Positions 36,001-46,831 of a DNA stretch of 64,000 nt are shown in pieces. Positions within the stretch are counted from its first letter, which is position 1; the number at the start of each line of letters is the position of its first letter. Source of the stretch: Enoplolaimus lenunculus (Eukaryota > Nematoda > Enoplea > Enoplida > Thoracostomopsidae). Below the pieces are notes generated by a model. The model was not told the DNA's origin. It worked only from the letters and a program-made list of their open reading frames with translations, and ran no database searches. The stretch lies in NCBI GenBank assembly GCA_030248215.1, contig JASANG010000273.1, positions 382,001 to 446,000 of the forward strand. Reading direction: 5' to 3'. The position numbers and the translations under genes were made by a program.

Positions 36001-39000
36001 ACTACATATCACTGAATCAGACGCATCAGGTGAAAGCATATTGTCCAACACCGTGTTCAGCACGTCTATACTGAAAACTCAACCAAAACATCTGCTAAAA
36101 CCCACAATAAAACTTATAGAACCCATAGTTTTTTCAATGAATGCCACACTACAATGACCATATTCTCAATTTGCAAACAATCGATATAAATCTAAAAATT
36201 CGGATAAAATTCTTTCTAGCTGACATTCGAATTCTCATTCATTTTCACAACCACCTAAAAATAAACATTTCCACTAAAATAAAACCAACACAGTACAACC
36301 AATCAAAAACAAAAGATAACAAAAACAAAACAATCATACATACTCAACCAGATTCCTGAGTAAGATATCTTCCGGTGGATCATCGCGTTGATACTGCGCT
36401 TCACGTAAGTGTCGTATAAGTTCACAAAATAAATGCGATGCATTCGTGTGACAGCTTGCATCATAGCGCGTCGATATGTATGAGACTAGTTTCGACCCGA
36501 AATTTTGTTCGACATAATACTAAAAACAGTACAAATCATAACAAAACGTACTTACAACAGCAGCGACGTAACCCGCCCTCCCCACTACCTTTTTCTATCT
36601 CCTGCTTGCTGCTTGACTCTAACAGCTATATATGTGTTTAAGAGCATGTGTTTATTGGTTTAACTATATTCGAACAATTTTTCAGCAGAAACTTTTCGTG
36701 ATAGAATTATTAGAATAACTTAAAAAGTCCTAATTTTGTCTCTTCAATTAAGCAAATGTGCTAATTATCTAATAGCTAACTATTCGACAATCGCTTTTAA
36801 AGGTTTGTAGACAATTTATTCAGATTCCTTGCACCCGAAAACCCATTATTGCTGAAATTAGATTGCTTGTAACCCTAATAATTAGTGAAACATTGTAAAA
36901 ACGCCTAATTTAGGCTTATCAATTATGCTTATATGCAAATTATCTATTAGCTAACTACTCAATTATTGGTTTTAGACGTTTGTAAGCAATTTATTCAGAT
37001 TCCTCGCACCGAAAACCTTCAGTAAACCCTAATAATTATTGAAATAATTTAAAAAGTCCTAGTTTTGTCTTGTCAATTAAGCTAATATGCAAATTAGCTA
37101 TTAGCTAACTATTCAATTATCGGTTTTGGATATTTGTAAACAATTTATTCAAATTCCTCGCACCTAAACACCCTTTAACGCTGAAATTATATTGCTTTTA
37201 ACCTTGATAATCAGTTAAATATTGTAAAAAGTCCTAATTTAGGCTTATAAACTATGCTAATATGCAAATTATCTATTAGCTATCTGCTCAATTATCCGTT
37301 TTGGAGGTTTGTAAACAGTCTACGCAGATTCATCGCACCCAAAAACCTTTTGATGGTAAAATTAGATTGCTTCTAACTGTAATAATTAGTGAAATATTGT
37401 GGAAAGTCCTAATTTAGGCTTAATTAATTATGCAAATTAGCCTGTAGCCAATAAAAGGCTAAAAAATTTTAAAACTCCAATGCGAGGTTAACACCCCAGG
37501 ATAATTGGCTTTCAAACAAAAAAGTTTATTAAAATCGGTTCAGCCGTTCCTGAAATTTTTTTCGGACGGACGGACGGACATCCACCTTTCGACCCCCAAG
37601 TACAAAACATAAAACGCTTCGTGAAACTACGAGCTTCGCTCGGAGTTTCGCTTCGCTCAATAACTAATAATATTACTGCATTACATCATTACAAAAACGA
37701 TGACTTAAAATTTGTCTTGTCACCTGTACACGGCTACAATTTTATGAGGCGGTTAATTTCAACTAATTTTTTCAAATACACACCCAGCAGACCAATTTTC
37801 TTATCAGACACACTGATATACCTCGACATTGGAAACTTATAGCATTCCTACTCGCTGCGAAGTGCAAAAAGTATCAGCAAAGAATCGGCAATTTTTTGCA
37901 TTAGAGATGCTGATTGATGGGCACATCTGGAAAATTTGCCTTGCTAAGAGCATACAATAGCACCGTACTTTGAATACTAATGTTTAACTTACTGCATTCG
38001 AACTGGTTTTTTGATCGGCATTTTCCGCGCTAATTCAAGCAACACAGCGGAACTACTTAAAGGAAATTGGATTTGCCCCATTATACTAGTTCATAGCAGA
38101 CCACTCTTCCTAATACTTTTTTAACATCTTCATGATCAGCGTCTGCTTCTGCGCATGCAACCAACCGAAACAGCACGTCTCCTATCGCCGCTGAGTCTAT
38201 ATGACGCACCAGAGAATTGAGGAATGAACCGGTTGACCGCATCCAACTAACCATCTGTAACAATAACACAAATTGATTTAAGCGCATGAATTCTCTATTG
38301 TGTATCGCATCACTTCAACATTTTTGAGCAAATCATGTATATATTTACACTGCTGCCAAATTACAAATCAGTAAAAGTGTTTTTCATACTTCTAGCAAAT
38401 AAATTGTCCTCTATGATGATAAGCGAAAAGCCAAGTAGCAAATAACTGTTGCAGAATCTGCTCCAATAATAATCAAACAGTAAGAGAGATACAGCCAGCA
38501 TCTGTTAGTAACTGTAAGCAAAACAAGCGCCGGTAATACAAACACACTGCTGTTCTAAATCTGGAGACCGGAACTTACCTCAGTTGAATGTGTCCGAGTG
38601 AATAAACATATAATCCGTGAAAAATAACTGCACAACAACGGATTTAACGGTGTTTCACATGCGACAAACACGGCTAAATGTTCTCTCACTGCTGCACAAT
38701 CAACAGCGGCACGTACTAAACGTGCAACATCAGCAGTCAATATTTCGCAACATATATGACATAATCTAAAACATATATAATATATATTGTAAATAATGAC
38801 AACACGCTGTCTAACAGGCTTGATACACGTACAGTTGAAGAAACGTGTATATATGTACGTATGTCATACTTAATAATGTTCCCTGCACCTAATTGTTACT
38901 GATATAACACACGAATGCTTACTCGGTAGCTTATGAAAACCATGAAATATCGATTAGTGGAACAAAGTAGCGACACTACTGCGTTAGATACAAATATTTC

Positions 39001-40487
39001 GATGCAACAGGATTTGATGTGTTGCTAAGCCTACGTTACGTTGCCTTACAATTTTCAGCAAACAAAATAATTTGTTCAAGGCGCATCACAACCAGTACGG
39101 ATATATAATTAGTTTTCATATCACAAACGATCCAACAAACTTTACCTAAATCGTTTCACATCATCGACAGCGCCGGAAGGCTCCGTTAACACAATCCTTA
39201 TCATTTTCTCTAGCCGAACATCGTTAGTCAGGCTGAAACAGTTCCATTAGAGCGATAAACTCACTCAATCAATATTCAATACGCATGTAAAACACGGAAA
39301 GCGGCTAGTTTTGAATCCGCATCAAATACCCGAATGGGGCATCTCATCATCGGAGAATAGGGATCGACCGCATCCAAGATCCGGAACCGGGCCGGATCTC
39401 TGCAATTTTTAAGATCCGGATCCGGTAAAATAAACTACTGGATCTCCGGATCCGAAATTTGATATACAAACAAAAACATACCAAAATTGGTATATGTATT
39501 TCAACTATGCGTACGTAATCTAATAAGCACTGTGTGAGCATTAATGCTTTGTTGCAATATCTGTACGAAATACCTATGTAACACATTGAATATAAAAGTG
39601 TATGTATTTGCAAGTTTCTTAGCTAGTGATACAAACTGCTTGGCAAATACTTATACTTATATATGCTTTAAAGTGCAGTGAAATTTAGCAAAACAGTGGA
39701 TATTCTAGAACAAATGGTTGTAGCAGTAGTACAAACATATTTCTAAGATTGAGGTTAAAATTCACCATAAAACGAGTGATAACACCTTAATTATCTATAC
39801 GTGGAGACCAGTGTTGTTGCGGAAGAACAAACATAAAAATTTTAAAGACTTCTTTTTTAGTTGCTGTAAGTTTTGTTGACTAATTTTGCGAAAGAATCAG
39901 TTGATTTTCTATTTTATATACGTTAGGTAATGAAAAATTATCCAGCTAGTAATATCCGGATACAGATCCGGATCCGGCCCGGATCTGAATTTTAAGATTC
40001 GGATCCGGTAAATGCAAAATTTTGGATCCGGTCGTTCCCTAATTAAGAAGCTGTAACGTCAGCAGTTACAAAAAAATTAAAGAATGAACTTTCAATTTTG
40101 TGCCGTTATTGATTAAGAACCTCGTACACAAATGACAGTCAACTTGTAAAAACAGTGCATAAATTACTAGACTTACTAGTCAAGTAGTTTTTGGTTTTCG
40201 CATTTAAGTTCCTCTATTAAGTATTCATCTTCGATTAGCTCTTCAAGCGTGACATCCTAAAACAAGCGACATTGTTGTACGTATATAGCATAAAATTCTG
40301 CTAATTTGGAATGCTACTGATTTTATTCTTGACACTAGCCTCACGATAATTCTGCTTTACAATTATCAATTTTGACAAATATATCTAGAGCACCAAACGG
40401 TTTATCTGGTATTTATTTCACACAAACCTCATTTTCGAGAAGTGTATTCACATTTGATTGGTTCACCGGCTGCGATTTCCAAAACAT
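27038..40487 (-). CDS. PPP6R: Serine/threonine-protein phosphatase 6 regulatory subunit (SAPS family), complete
   Basis: Twenty exons (5' to 3'): 40428-40487, 40177-40256, 39146-39232, 38579-38765, 38117-38254, 36344-36519, 35948-36070, 33802-33919, 33093-33245, 32731-32883, 32390-32451, 31866-32035, 31381-31466, 30710-30799, 29286-29380, 29094-29166, 28481-28686, 27968-28023, 27508-27717, 27038-27129. All junctions are GT-AG and the phases close, giving 804 residues, a normal length for the family. It starts MFWKSQPVNQ like vertebrate members (MFWK). Family landmarks follow: CEILTAD and LNPLLCSYFSRI (exon 4), HIDSAAIGDVLFRL (5), HTNASHLFCELIR (6), LSKLHKLQCLLENPP (8), YGITRVTILQLLVALF (9), LNNFVHSAFVQCV (10), YFGHLMQLANYV (12), ELPTDLQARWDKFV (13) and QQAFNNFQ (14-15). 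Exon 17 is acidic. The C-terminus has WADF and WASFDPF. The SAPS region binds PP6 catalytic subunit and directs substrate choice in the cytoplasm. Exon 5's donor (AAA|GTATTA) was chosen because it aligns residue for residue with the human protein; a donor 30 bases further is possible. Confidence 0.95.
29611..30570 (+). mobile_element. About 0.95-kb element with five-unit internal minisatellite, copy 1
   Basis: Five units of about 155-180 bp, each with CCTAATTTAGGCTTAA, ATGCAAATTAGCTA and TTATCGGTTTTGGAGGTTT. They are followed by a unique tail with GGTTCAGCGGTTCCTGAG, a GGACGGACAT-like run and TCGGAGTTTCGCTTCGCTC. The whole structure recurs at 36700-37665. It lies in intron 14 of PP6R. The class is unknown; tails of this style occur on several non-autonomous elements. 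Confidence 0.7.
33301..33496. mobile_element. Short MITE with TGTGTGTAGCACC-type ends (PP6R intron 8)
   Basis: The left end CAAATGTGTGTAGCACATAT and a degenerate right end near TAGTGATAGATTCTAATGC then ATTAGAGAAT are inverted. The same ends are clearer at 51799-52005, and a right end occurs at about 35090-35130. Confidence 0.45.
36700..37665 (+). mobile_element. About 0.95-kb element with five-unit internal minisatellite, copy 2
   Basis: Same order as 29611-30570: five units, the spacer AATGCGAGGTTAACACC, then GGTTCAGCCGTTCCTGAA, a GGACGGACGGACGGACAT run and GGAGTTTCGCTTCGCTC. It lies in intron 5 of PP6R in the same orientation as copy 1. The equal unit number suggests that the array moves as part of the element. 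Confidence 0.7.
37690..37930 (+). mobile_element. Fragment of the GGGATGTGCCGAT (hAT-type) element
   Basis: Similar to 60600-60845: shared stretches include TTTTTTCA then ATACACA, ACACTGATAT against ATACTGATAT, GTGCAAAAAGTATC, and AAAGAATCGGCAATTTTT. It ends GGGCACATCT where the other ends CGGCACATCCC. It lies in PP6R intron 5, directly after the minisatellite element. Confidence 0.55.
39358..40041. mobile_element. 684-bp inverted-repeat MITE (TAGGGATCGACCG), PP6R intron 2
   Basis: The left end TAGGGATCGACCGCATCCAA and the right end, read inward as TAGGGAACGACCGGATCCAA, match at 18 of 20 bases. GGATCCGG motifs crowd both subterminal regions. Termini starting TAGGG are common in hAT transposons. 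I see no clear 8-bp duplication. The interior is AT-rich and without a transposase. Confidence 0.65.
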
Positions 40488-41676
40488 CGTAAATACAATC
40501 TAGCACGCAACTAATTCTTTAGTATCAGTATATATTTGAATACATGCATCTGAAACTAAAAATGCGTACAAAAATCTAGCGTGTATTAGATAATCACTCC
40601 TCAAACATTTGAAAATTTCTGTTTAACATAGTGTGCACGCAGGTTGCAGCCATATGCCAAGAAACCCATGAAAGGATACTTTAAAATCCTGATGTAGCAA
40701 CAGCCAGAGACGGTTATTTACGTCGGGTATTGCGCGATGGAACACCCGCAGCCAGAGACGGATATTTATGTCGGGCATTGCATGATGGAACACCCGAATT
40801 AATAGCACACACGTGAAAAAGGTCAACACGTAATGGACATTGCATAATAGCTACGCAGCGCGAAAAGTTCGTGATTTTGATATATATTTTCAACCTACTA
40901 CGATGCCAATCTTCCTTTGATAATAAAATTCCGGTATTAAACTACGATACAACTGAGCTCTTGTTCCACTAAGTCACAAGCTCACATAATACCAACGCGA
41001 AAAACCCGTAAATTTCTACAAACTTCCAGAAATTTTTCCAACAATAAAACCAAAACTAGTCAAGCTAGACTGTCTCCAACAACTCCAAATATCCCAAGTT
41101 TCCCCTAGCAATACATTCTTCAGTTTCCCAAGTCTTACCCCAGTCTTTCCCTAGTTTCCCTAGTTTACGCCCGTAGGCTAAGCGCACGTTGCGGCGAATT
41201 ATGATGCTAGACCGGTATTCCGCTCACATAGAGCCTCCGTGACGATTTCTACTAAACTGGGAACTTAATCCGCAACTCACAAAACCACTATGCACAATCT
41301 GCCAAAAATACCTAAATTAAAGCAAAAGAAAAGTTGTTGCATGAAAGTCAACACCAGATTTAACAATGATTACAGACTATGGCCACGCAGTGCCCATATT
41401 TGACTTCACATAGCGGCACAGCCGCCATAGCATAGAATTTAGTATTTTTACGCCGTTTAGCCGCGCCTAAGCCTAACTTAAGTTCTAAGAGAGACTAGGT
41501 GGAGCCATTGTAACAGTGCCGCAATAGCTCAGTTGGTAAGATCGTTTACCCGGTTAGCCAAATGTCGCTGGTTGGCACCCAGCCCTGGTCAATTATTTCA
41601 ACTACTTCGCAACCTTACAATTTTGTTAGTATATGTGATGTAACATGTGTATGAGCATAGTGTATGTAATGTAAGA

Positions 41677-42434
41677 TGTGACATGCGGATGCATAGAGAG
41701 ACAAGTAATAACCGCTTACTAATGCTGCACATAGGTAAAAAACACTGCTGCATATGTAGTGCCTTCATATGCAGCAGCAGTAAAACATGGAAGAACCAAG
41801 ATACATGTGTATAAGGTTGAGGTTCTGATAAGGCATAAAAACAGAAAAACTCGGCAGTTGATTGTGAGGCGGCGTGTCTCAGTGGATAGCGCTCTGGACT
41901 GATAATCTGTCGACCGAGTTCGAAACCTCCTGTGAGCGTTTCTCATTTTCAGCTGCTGAGAACTCAGAACTAAAAACTGTCGTACCCTAGCCTACCCAAC
42001 TTATCACATTGTGACCACGATGGGACCGCAATGGCAAACTGCCGCGGTAGAACTAAAAATACATAAGTTGGCGGTCAAGGGACGACCTTGTAGAAGAACC
42101 GGGGGATGTGACATGCGGATGTATGGAGGCAAATAATAACCTCATGCTAACGCTACACATCGGTAAAACGTTGATGCATATGTAGTGCCTTCATATGCAG
42201 AAGCGCTAAGAACATTGAAGAATCAAGAAGCATGTGTATAATGTTGAGGTTCTTATAAGGCATAAAAACAGAAAAACTCACCAGTTGATTGTGAGGCGGC
42301 GTGGCTCAGTGGATAGCGCGCTGGACTAATAATCTGTCGACCGAGTTCGAGACCTCCTGGGAGCGTCCCTCATTTTCAGCTGCTAACGCAGAACTAAAAA
42401 CTGTCGTACCCTAGCCTACCCAACTTAACACATA
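41677..42434 (+). repeat. Tandem pair of tRNA-derived SINE units
   Basis: Two copies of a unit (41677-42106 and 42107-42434), both starting GTGACATGCGGATG. Each contains a tRNA-like head with A box TCAGTGGATAGCGC and B box GAGTTCGANACC, near 41873-41938 and 42297-42360, then the tail AACTGTCGTACCCTAGCC. The first copy also has a 100-bp 3' part missing from the second. The copies differ at scattered sites. No acceptor stem pairs, so these are SINEs, not tRNA genes. Confidence 0.7.
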
Positions 42435-42483
42435 AGATGCATGTATACACGTGCACATATAGTACTACAGAACAATATGATAT

Positions 42484-42557
42484 CGGCTGCATGGCGTAAT
42501 GGGTAGCGCGCTTCACTCTCGAACGAGAAATCTGAGGTTAGATCTGTCTCAGAACAC
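42484..42557 (+). repeat. tRNA-like SINE head
   Basis: A-box-like TGGCGTAATGGGTAGCGCGC and weak B-box-like GAGGTTAGATCTG. The B box lacks the conserved GTTCGA, so a working tRNA is unlikely. Confidence 0.4.
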
Positions 42558-43374
42558 CCTCAGTACTATCCTAAATCAAAGCTATAGTGTTGTTTTTTAT
42601 CACGGGCAAACCGAATAGGCTGGAGAATCTTTTAACATAGCGTAGATGTTACAAATGACGACGACCCATAATTTTACACGACGCCATAAATGTTTTAAAC
42701 GCGAAAACGTAACTAGTTGTGCTTTGTCACAATAAAATTAAAGTGTTTTGGTTTCCTTTCAAAAAATAAGTTTCGGATAACCGGAGGGGTCATTCTATTT
42801 CCAACCGTGCTGTATAACCAGGTAGCGGTGCTCCACGATCGTTCGCTGTCTGTATTCGTAGGCGAAATGCGCAATGACTTCCTGGCCAAAGTGAGATCCA
42901 AAATTTTTTTTGTGATTGCTTATCTCTTTTTCAACTTTTTAATCTCGGTTTTCAACCACCGAGACTGACAAAAAACGAAACAGAGACCGAAACCTAGACC
43001 GAGACACGCCAAATCCCGATACTTGCCGACACCGATTCCTGCTTCGGATAACGGGGTCGTCTCAACCGTGCAGTTCTCACAAATTATTTGATTTTAGTTA
43101 TAAATAATAGTTTAATATGTAATGTTAAGCTTTTCGGTGATAAAAAATAAACCAATGTAGAATATCGGAGCGGACGTTGAATGCCGAGTTATTGCCAGAG
43201 CTTGATATTCGACTGTATACTGACAGCAGCACGAATACAGCTGCCATTCGATGTTAAACTAATTTACAAGTGTTAACAAAATTTATACCAAGAGTACAAC
43301 TAGCTAAGTATATACGCAATGCGGACAGTATTTTAAAAGGATGCTGCAGTGACACGAATATATGGGGAATATGA

Positions 43375-43790
43375 GGGAAGGTCCCAACATTGAGTCTCAA
43401 TTAATAGAAGTCCGTATCTCTAATAAGCGTCCATAAGCGGATGATGTTCCTTAACCCTAATTAGAGTCCATAAATGTTAGTTATCCCAATTGTATTGTAT
43501 ATTAAAATGACTCCATGATCAAATACAGTTGAGTTCAAAATTTTAAAACATACTTAAGTTTTAAAAGTACATTCCTTAGTACAACCTTGCATTAATATCG
43601 TTCAGGCTTTGAATGCAACACGAATAAACATTTAATTTAACGGATAGTTGCAATACCGGATATATCAGTAAACGAAGGGCGGCGGAGGGCAGGTTAAAAA
43701 TAAATAACGGTCCGTAACAGAATGTTAATAGGGTTGTATACCCTTTGGGCAAGCTAAATAAAAATCAGTCCCTCTCGTTATTCGGGGCAG
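43375..43790 (+). mobile_element. About 0.4-kb MITE with AATAAGAGGGG-type ends, copy 1
   Basis: Collinear with 48985-49405. Both share AACCCTAATTAGAG, GGATAGTTGCAATACCGGAT and a right end reading TTATTCGGG. The left and right ends are inverted relatives in the better copy. Inverted fragments occur at 1990-2100 and 22320-22500. Confidence 0.6.
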
Positions 43791-45224
43791 ACTACAGCAC
43801 TGCGAAGGAACGTCGTAAATCCTTCTTTTACCTTTTTCAAACTTTATGCTGGTGGCATGCGTATTCCGTAAACCCATGTTGTAGACACTTTTGGTATCAA
43901 TCCCCAATATATTATTGGAAGACAAAAACATTATCAAAATCAAATTCCTGGTTCTGTGAATGACGCGGATGACAAGCTCCCGAATGTTAAATTATTGATG
44001 GTAAAATGAACACAATCCAATCGACACAACTAGTCGACGCGGGTATTTGATGTAAAATCTTGGTGCGCAATTTTCACCAACCATTTATGCAGAACGGGAA
44101 TTAAACATTTTAAACCAAACATTCACTCATCCGGAGGATTTTCTCACCATCATGGAGGATATTGAAAAGTAAAAATATTATAGCTTCAACGGAAATAAAG
44201 TTAGTTTAGGTTCAAGTTTTGTTTGTTTGAGATAGTTACGAGTTGTGCCTACAGTTTCATAATGGGTAAGGAATCATTGCCGCAAAATGTCAGAAATATA
44301 TGGGTGAATGAATGTAAATAGAGCCGCATTCAAAATTTTTAAGTGCATTAGCGTAGATCGTTTCACTTTAGACCGACTCTGTTTGGAGGCACCAGCCAAA
44401 TTTTGGGGGAGGGCACGGTCCCCAAATGCTCTTCGCTCCCGCGGGGATGCCTCTGCATTTCTTGTTAAATTTATTGAGCCTTAAGTGATAGGTATAAGAT
44501 TACAAAAATGATTGATAATTCTAAAATTTATGCATACAATGTCGTACATATGCAAATTAATACAAAATCTATATAGTACATATTAAAGCTGGAACGCCTC
44601 ACATACGTATTTTGGGCAGCATTCCAGCAGATTTAAGTATATAATATATAACATATGTAAATTGAACAGAAGATTGTATACTTAGAGAAGTGTTGTTTTG
44701 ATTTTGTTATAACGTTTAATAGGTATTTTGTATCCTTTTCAATTGGACAAATGGTATTTATAGTGTGTTCAAAGATATTTGTATATAGTCTTTAGCTATG
44801 CTGAAAGTTGCGAAGTAAGGACTCACTGCGAGCGACTCTGTAAATGTTTTGGCCAGACTCAAAGAAATTTAGTTTAAACTCTGTGCTGTCAGAAAATGTT
44901 TTCATTTTAATTTTGCTTTGAAATCGGAAAGCTTACACTTTATCAAAAAAAGTTTCTGAGGAGGAAAATTGTGTTTTTTACTGAAAAATTTGAGGGGGAA
45001 AAATTGTAAGGCACCTTACCATTTTATCGCAAAAAAATTCCGATGAGGGCGTACCCCCACCCCCTTTGAATCAGGTAGTGTTCTGGAATAACTCTGAACT
45101 ATTAGGAATCGCAGCACAAATGCTAACCTCTTTTCGGGTTTTAAAATAAAGCGATTTAATACTTAATAGCGTTTAGCTACGATAGCTATAGTCATTTCGA
45201 CGCATATGCAGATCAAACGAGGAA
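43791..45224. other. Intergenic stretch, no supported gene
   Basis: AT-rich, with a GC-richer patch at 44390-44450 and related GAGGGG patches at 44950-45070 that look like pieces of one dispersed repeat. Open frames here are short and lack splice support. Confidence 0.35.
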
Positions 45225-45320
45225 CGTTTTTCTGCAAGACTGCAATAGAGTAAGCATTAAGCTATAGACTAATTTTTGCTTAGGCTTAGGTTTTAGGTTT
45301 AGGCTTTTGAAACAATATAT
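45225..45320 (-). mobile_element. Hexamer-bearing MITE fragment
   Basis: GGAACGTTTTTCTGCAAGAC matches the inner side of the family terminus and is followed by GCTTAGGCTTAGG-type hexamers. One end only. Confidence 0.5.
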
Positions 45321-45455
45321 ACCGGGTTTTCGTATAAAACTACTGGCTGGTTAAATTGATTGAATCTTAACACAGTAACAGTGCAGCATTTACAGTTTGT
45401 TCTGGTTTTTCTTTCTTCTCTTTCACCTCGCAATCTCGGCCGGTACTTCGCAATG

Positions 45456-46831
45456 CTAACCTTTAAATGCCGTTTTTGATCTTCGCCGATACCATCGCCG
45501 CATTTTAGAAGCTTTTAACTTTTTCGCAATCCCATCTACTGTTCGTTTTTGTTGGCTATCCATTAGTGTATTTGCACCAACGTCGCAATTTATTCTTTTA
45601 ACCAGTGTTTCTGCCGGCAGCTCTTTGATCGCGTCAATTTCTTCTCGTGTCAATTCTCGCCCGGTTTGTGCTTGAACAATTGCTTTGATGTTTGCGCGTG
45701 AAAACGATTTCAGTTGTGTGATTTGTTCCACAGTCACTGGTTCGGATTGACGGTATTCGCACGTTTGATCTTTGTCGCCGTTTGTAGCGTCGATGTTGCT
45801 GTTTTCTTTGATCTTTTCGTTGTTACTTACACCGTTATTTGCCTCAACTGTGCTTTTCGTCTCACTCGTACTGTTGTTGTTCCTATTGTTATTGTTTGTC
45901 TTGTGTTTCTCGCCATTTTCATTGTTTTTTGCCTGAGATCCACCTTTCGCCAGAGTAGTCACTGTTCGGTTCGAACCATTTCTTCGTAAATTATCCCCGC
46001 TTCCAGACCTATCAGTTGATGTTGTGGTACTTTTACTCTCTTGCCCCTCTTTGCTACTTATCCCTTTTCCTTCTAGCTTCGTTTTTAACGTCCCTGTTCG
46101 GCCTTCGTTTGGTTTCGCCACCCTTTGTTTACCTCTGCGCAGTTGGATTCGTTGTTGCCGTTGTTGCTTTAGTCGCGCAAGCCGTTCAGCTGTTTTTTGT
46201 TTTCGTAGCACTCGCTGTCGAGCAGCTTCTTCCCGTCTACGCTGTGCTTGGTATTGTTTTGAGCGTTGAAACAGTGTCTCTTGTTCAGTTGAAGTCAACT
46301 CAACGCGGGTTGAGCTTGGATTCAGTATTGATTCAATTCTTGATTTTATTTCAACGTTTGATTTCGGTTCAATATTCGTTTGAGGTCTTCTATCATCTTT
46401 TGTTTCAAGTCTGGTTTGAGATGATTGTTTCGAAGTTGGCGTAGACGAAGCGTTACCAGACAAAAACTGACCATCGTTTATGAGTTTGGCGAGTACCTGG
46501 GGATCTGCGGCTCGGAACTGAGTAACTTGTTCTGGGGTAAGGTTGACTCGACCTTGCGTTTGAGCTGTTATTAGCGGAATCAGACGGTGGTTGGGAAGTT
46601 CTTGGAGTGCTGCGACTGCTTTTGGAGTAAGTTTGAGGCCAGGTTTGGGGGGCGGAGGTGTCGGAGCGATTTTGTGGGGTGAGGGCAGTCCGGCGACGTA
46701 TGCTGCCTCACCCAGGGAAAGCTTCGTGCCACCGGGTATTACGAAACCTGATATTGATGATTGACGTTTCGATAAGAAATGATTAATGTCGACTCCATGA
46801 GACGATTTCAGAAATTGATGTTGAAAGCGTT
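45456..46831 (-). CDS. Large terminal exon of an unrecognised basic, low-complexity protein
   Basis: A TTTTCTTTTCAG acceptor opens a 457-codon frame ending in TGA; it needs one base from an upstream exon. Order of features: a conserved-looking start with HGVDINHFLSKRQSS and GFVIPGGTKLSLGEAAYVAG; a proline patch (PTPPPPKPG); two similar segments, LTPEQVTQFRAADPQVLAKL and, much later, VTVEQITQLKSFSRANIKAI; a long Arg/Lys/Gln helix rich in RRREEAARQR-like text; a Ser/Thr/Asn-rich linker; and a basic C-terminus ending MRRWYRRRSKTAFKG. The composition suggests a nuclear or nucleic-acid-associated protein, but I recognise no named domain. The upstream exons are not settled; see 50152-50205 and 50289-50407. 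Confidence 0.75.

Larger units (their letters stand above)
40488..43374. other. Intergenic stretch upstream of PP6R with SINE heads
   Basis: It should contain the PP6R promoter, but no TATA or other element can be assigned. A short direct repeat (GTCGGGNATTGC with GATGGAACACCCG) occurs at 40725-40800. A degenerate tRNA-like head lies at 41519-41592 (TAGCTCAGTTGGTAAGATC). A set of TTTCCC/AGTTTCCC repeats lies at 41095-41165. The SINE pair is listed separately. Confidence 0.4.

Noticed and set aside
41873-42557. tRNA genes at 41873, 42297 and 42484
   Set aside because: A- and B-box-like motifs are present but acceptor stems do not pair and the units are repeated with long tails, so they are SINE heads.
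45714-46444. Plus-strand open frames of 91-142 codons
   Set aside because: They lie opposite the 45456-46831 exon and are shadows of its biased codon content.
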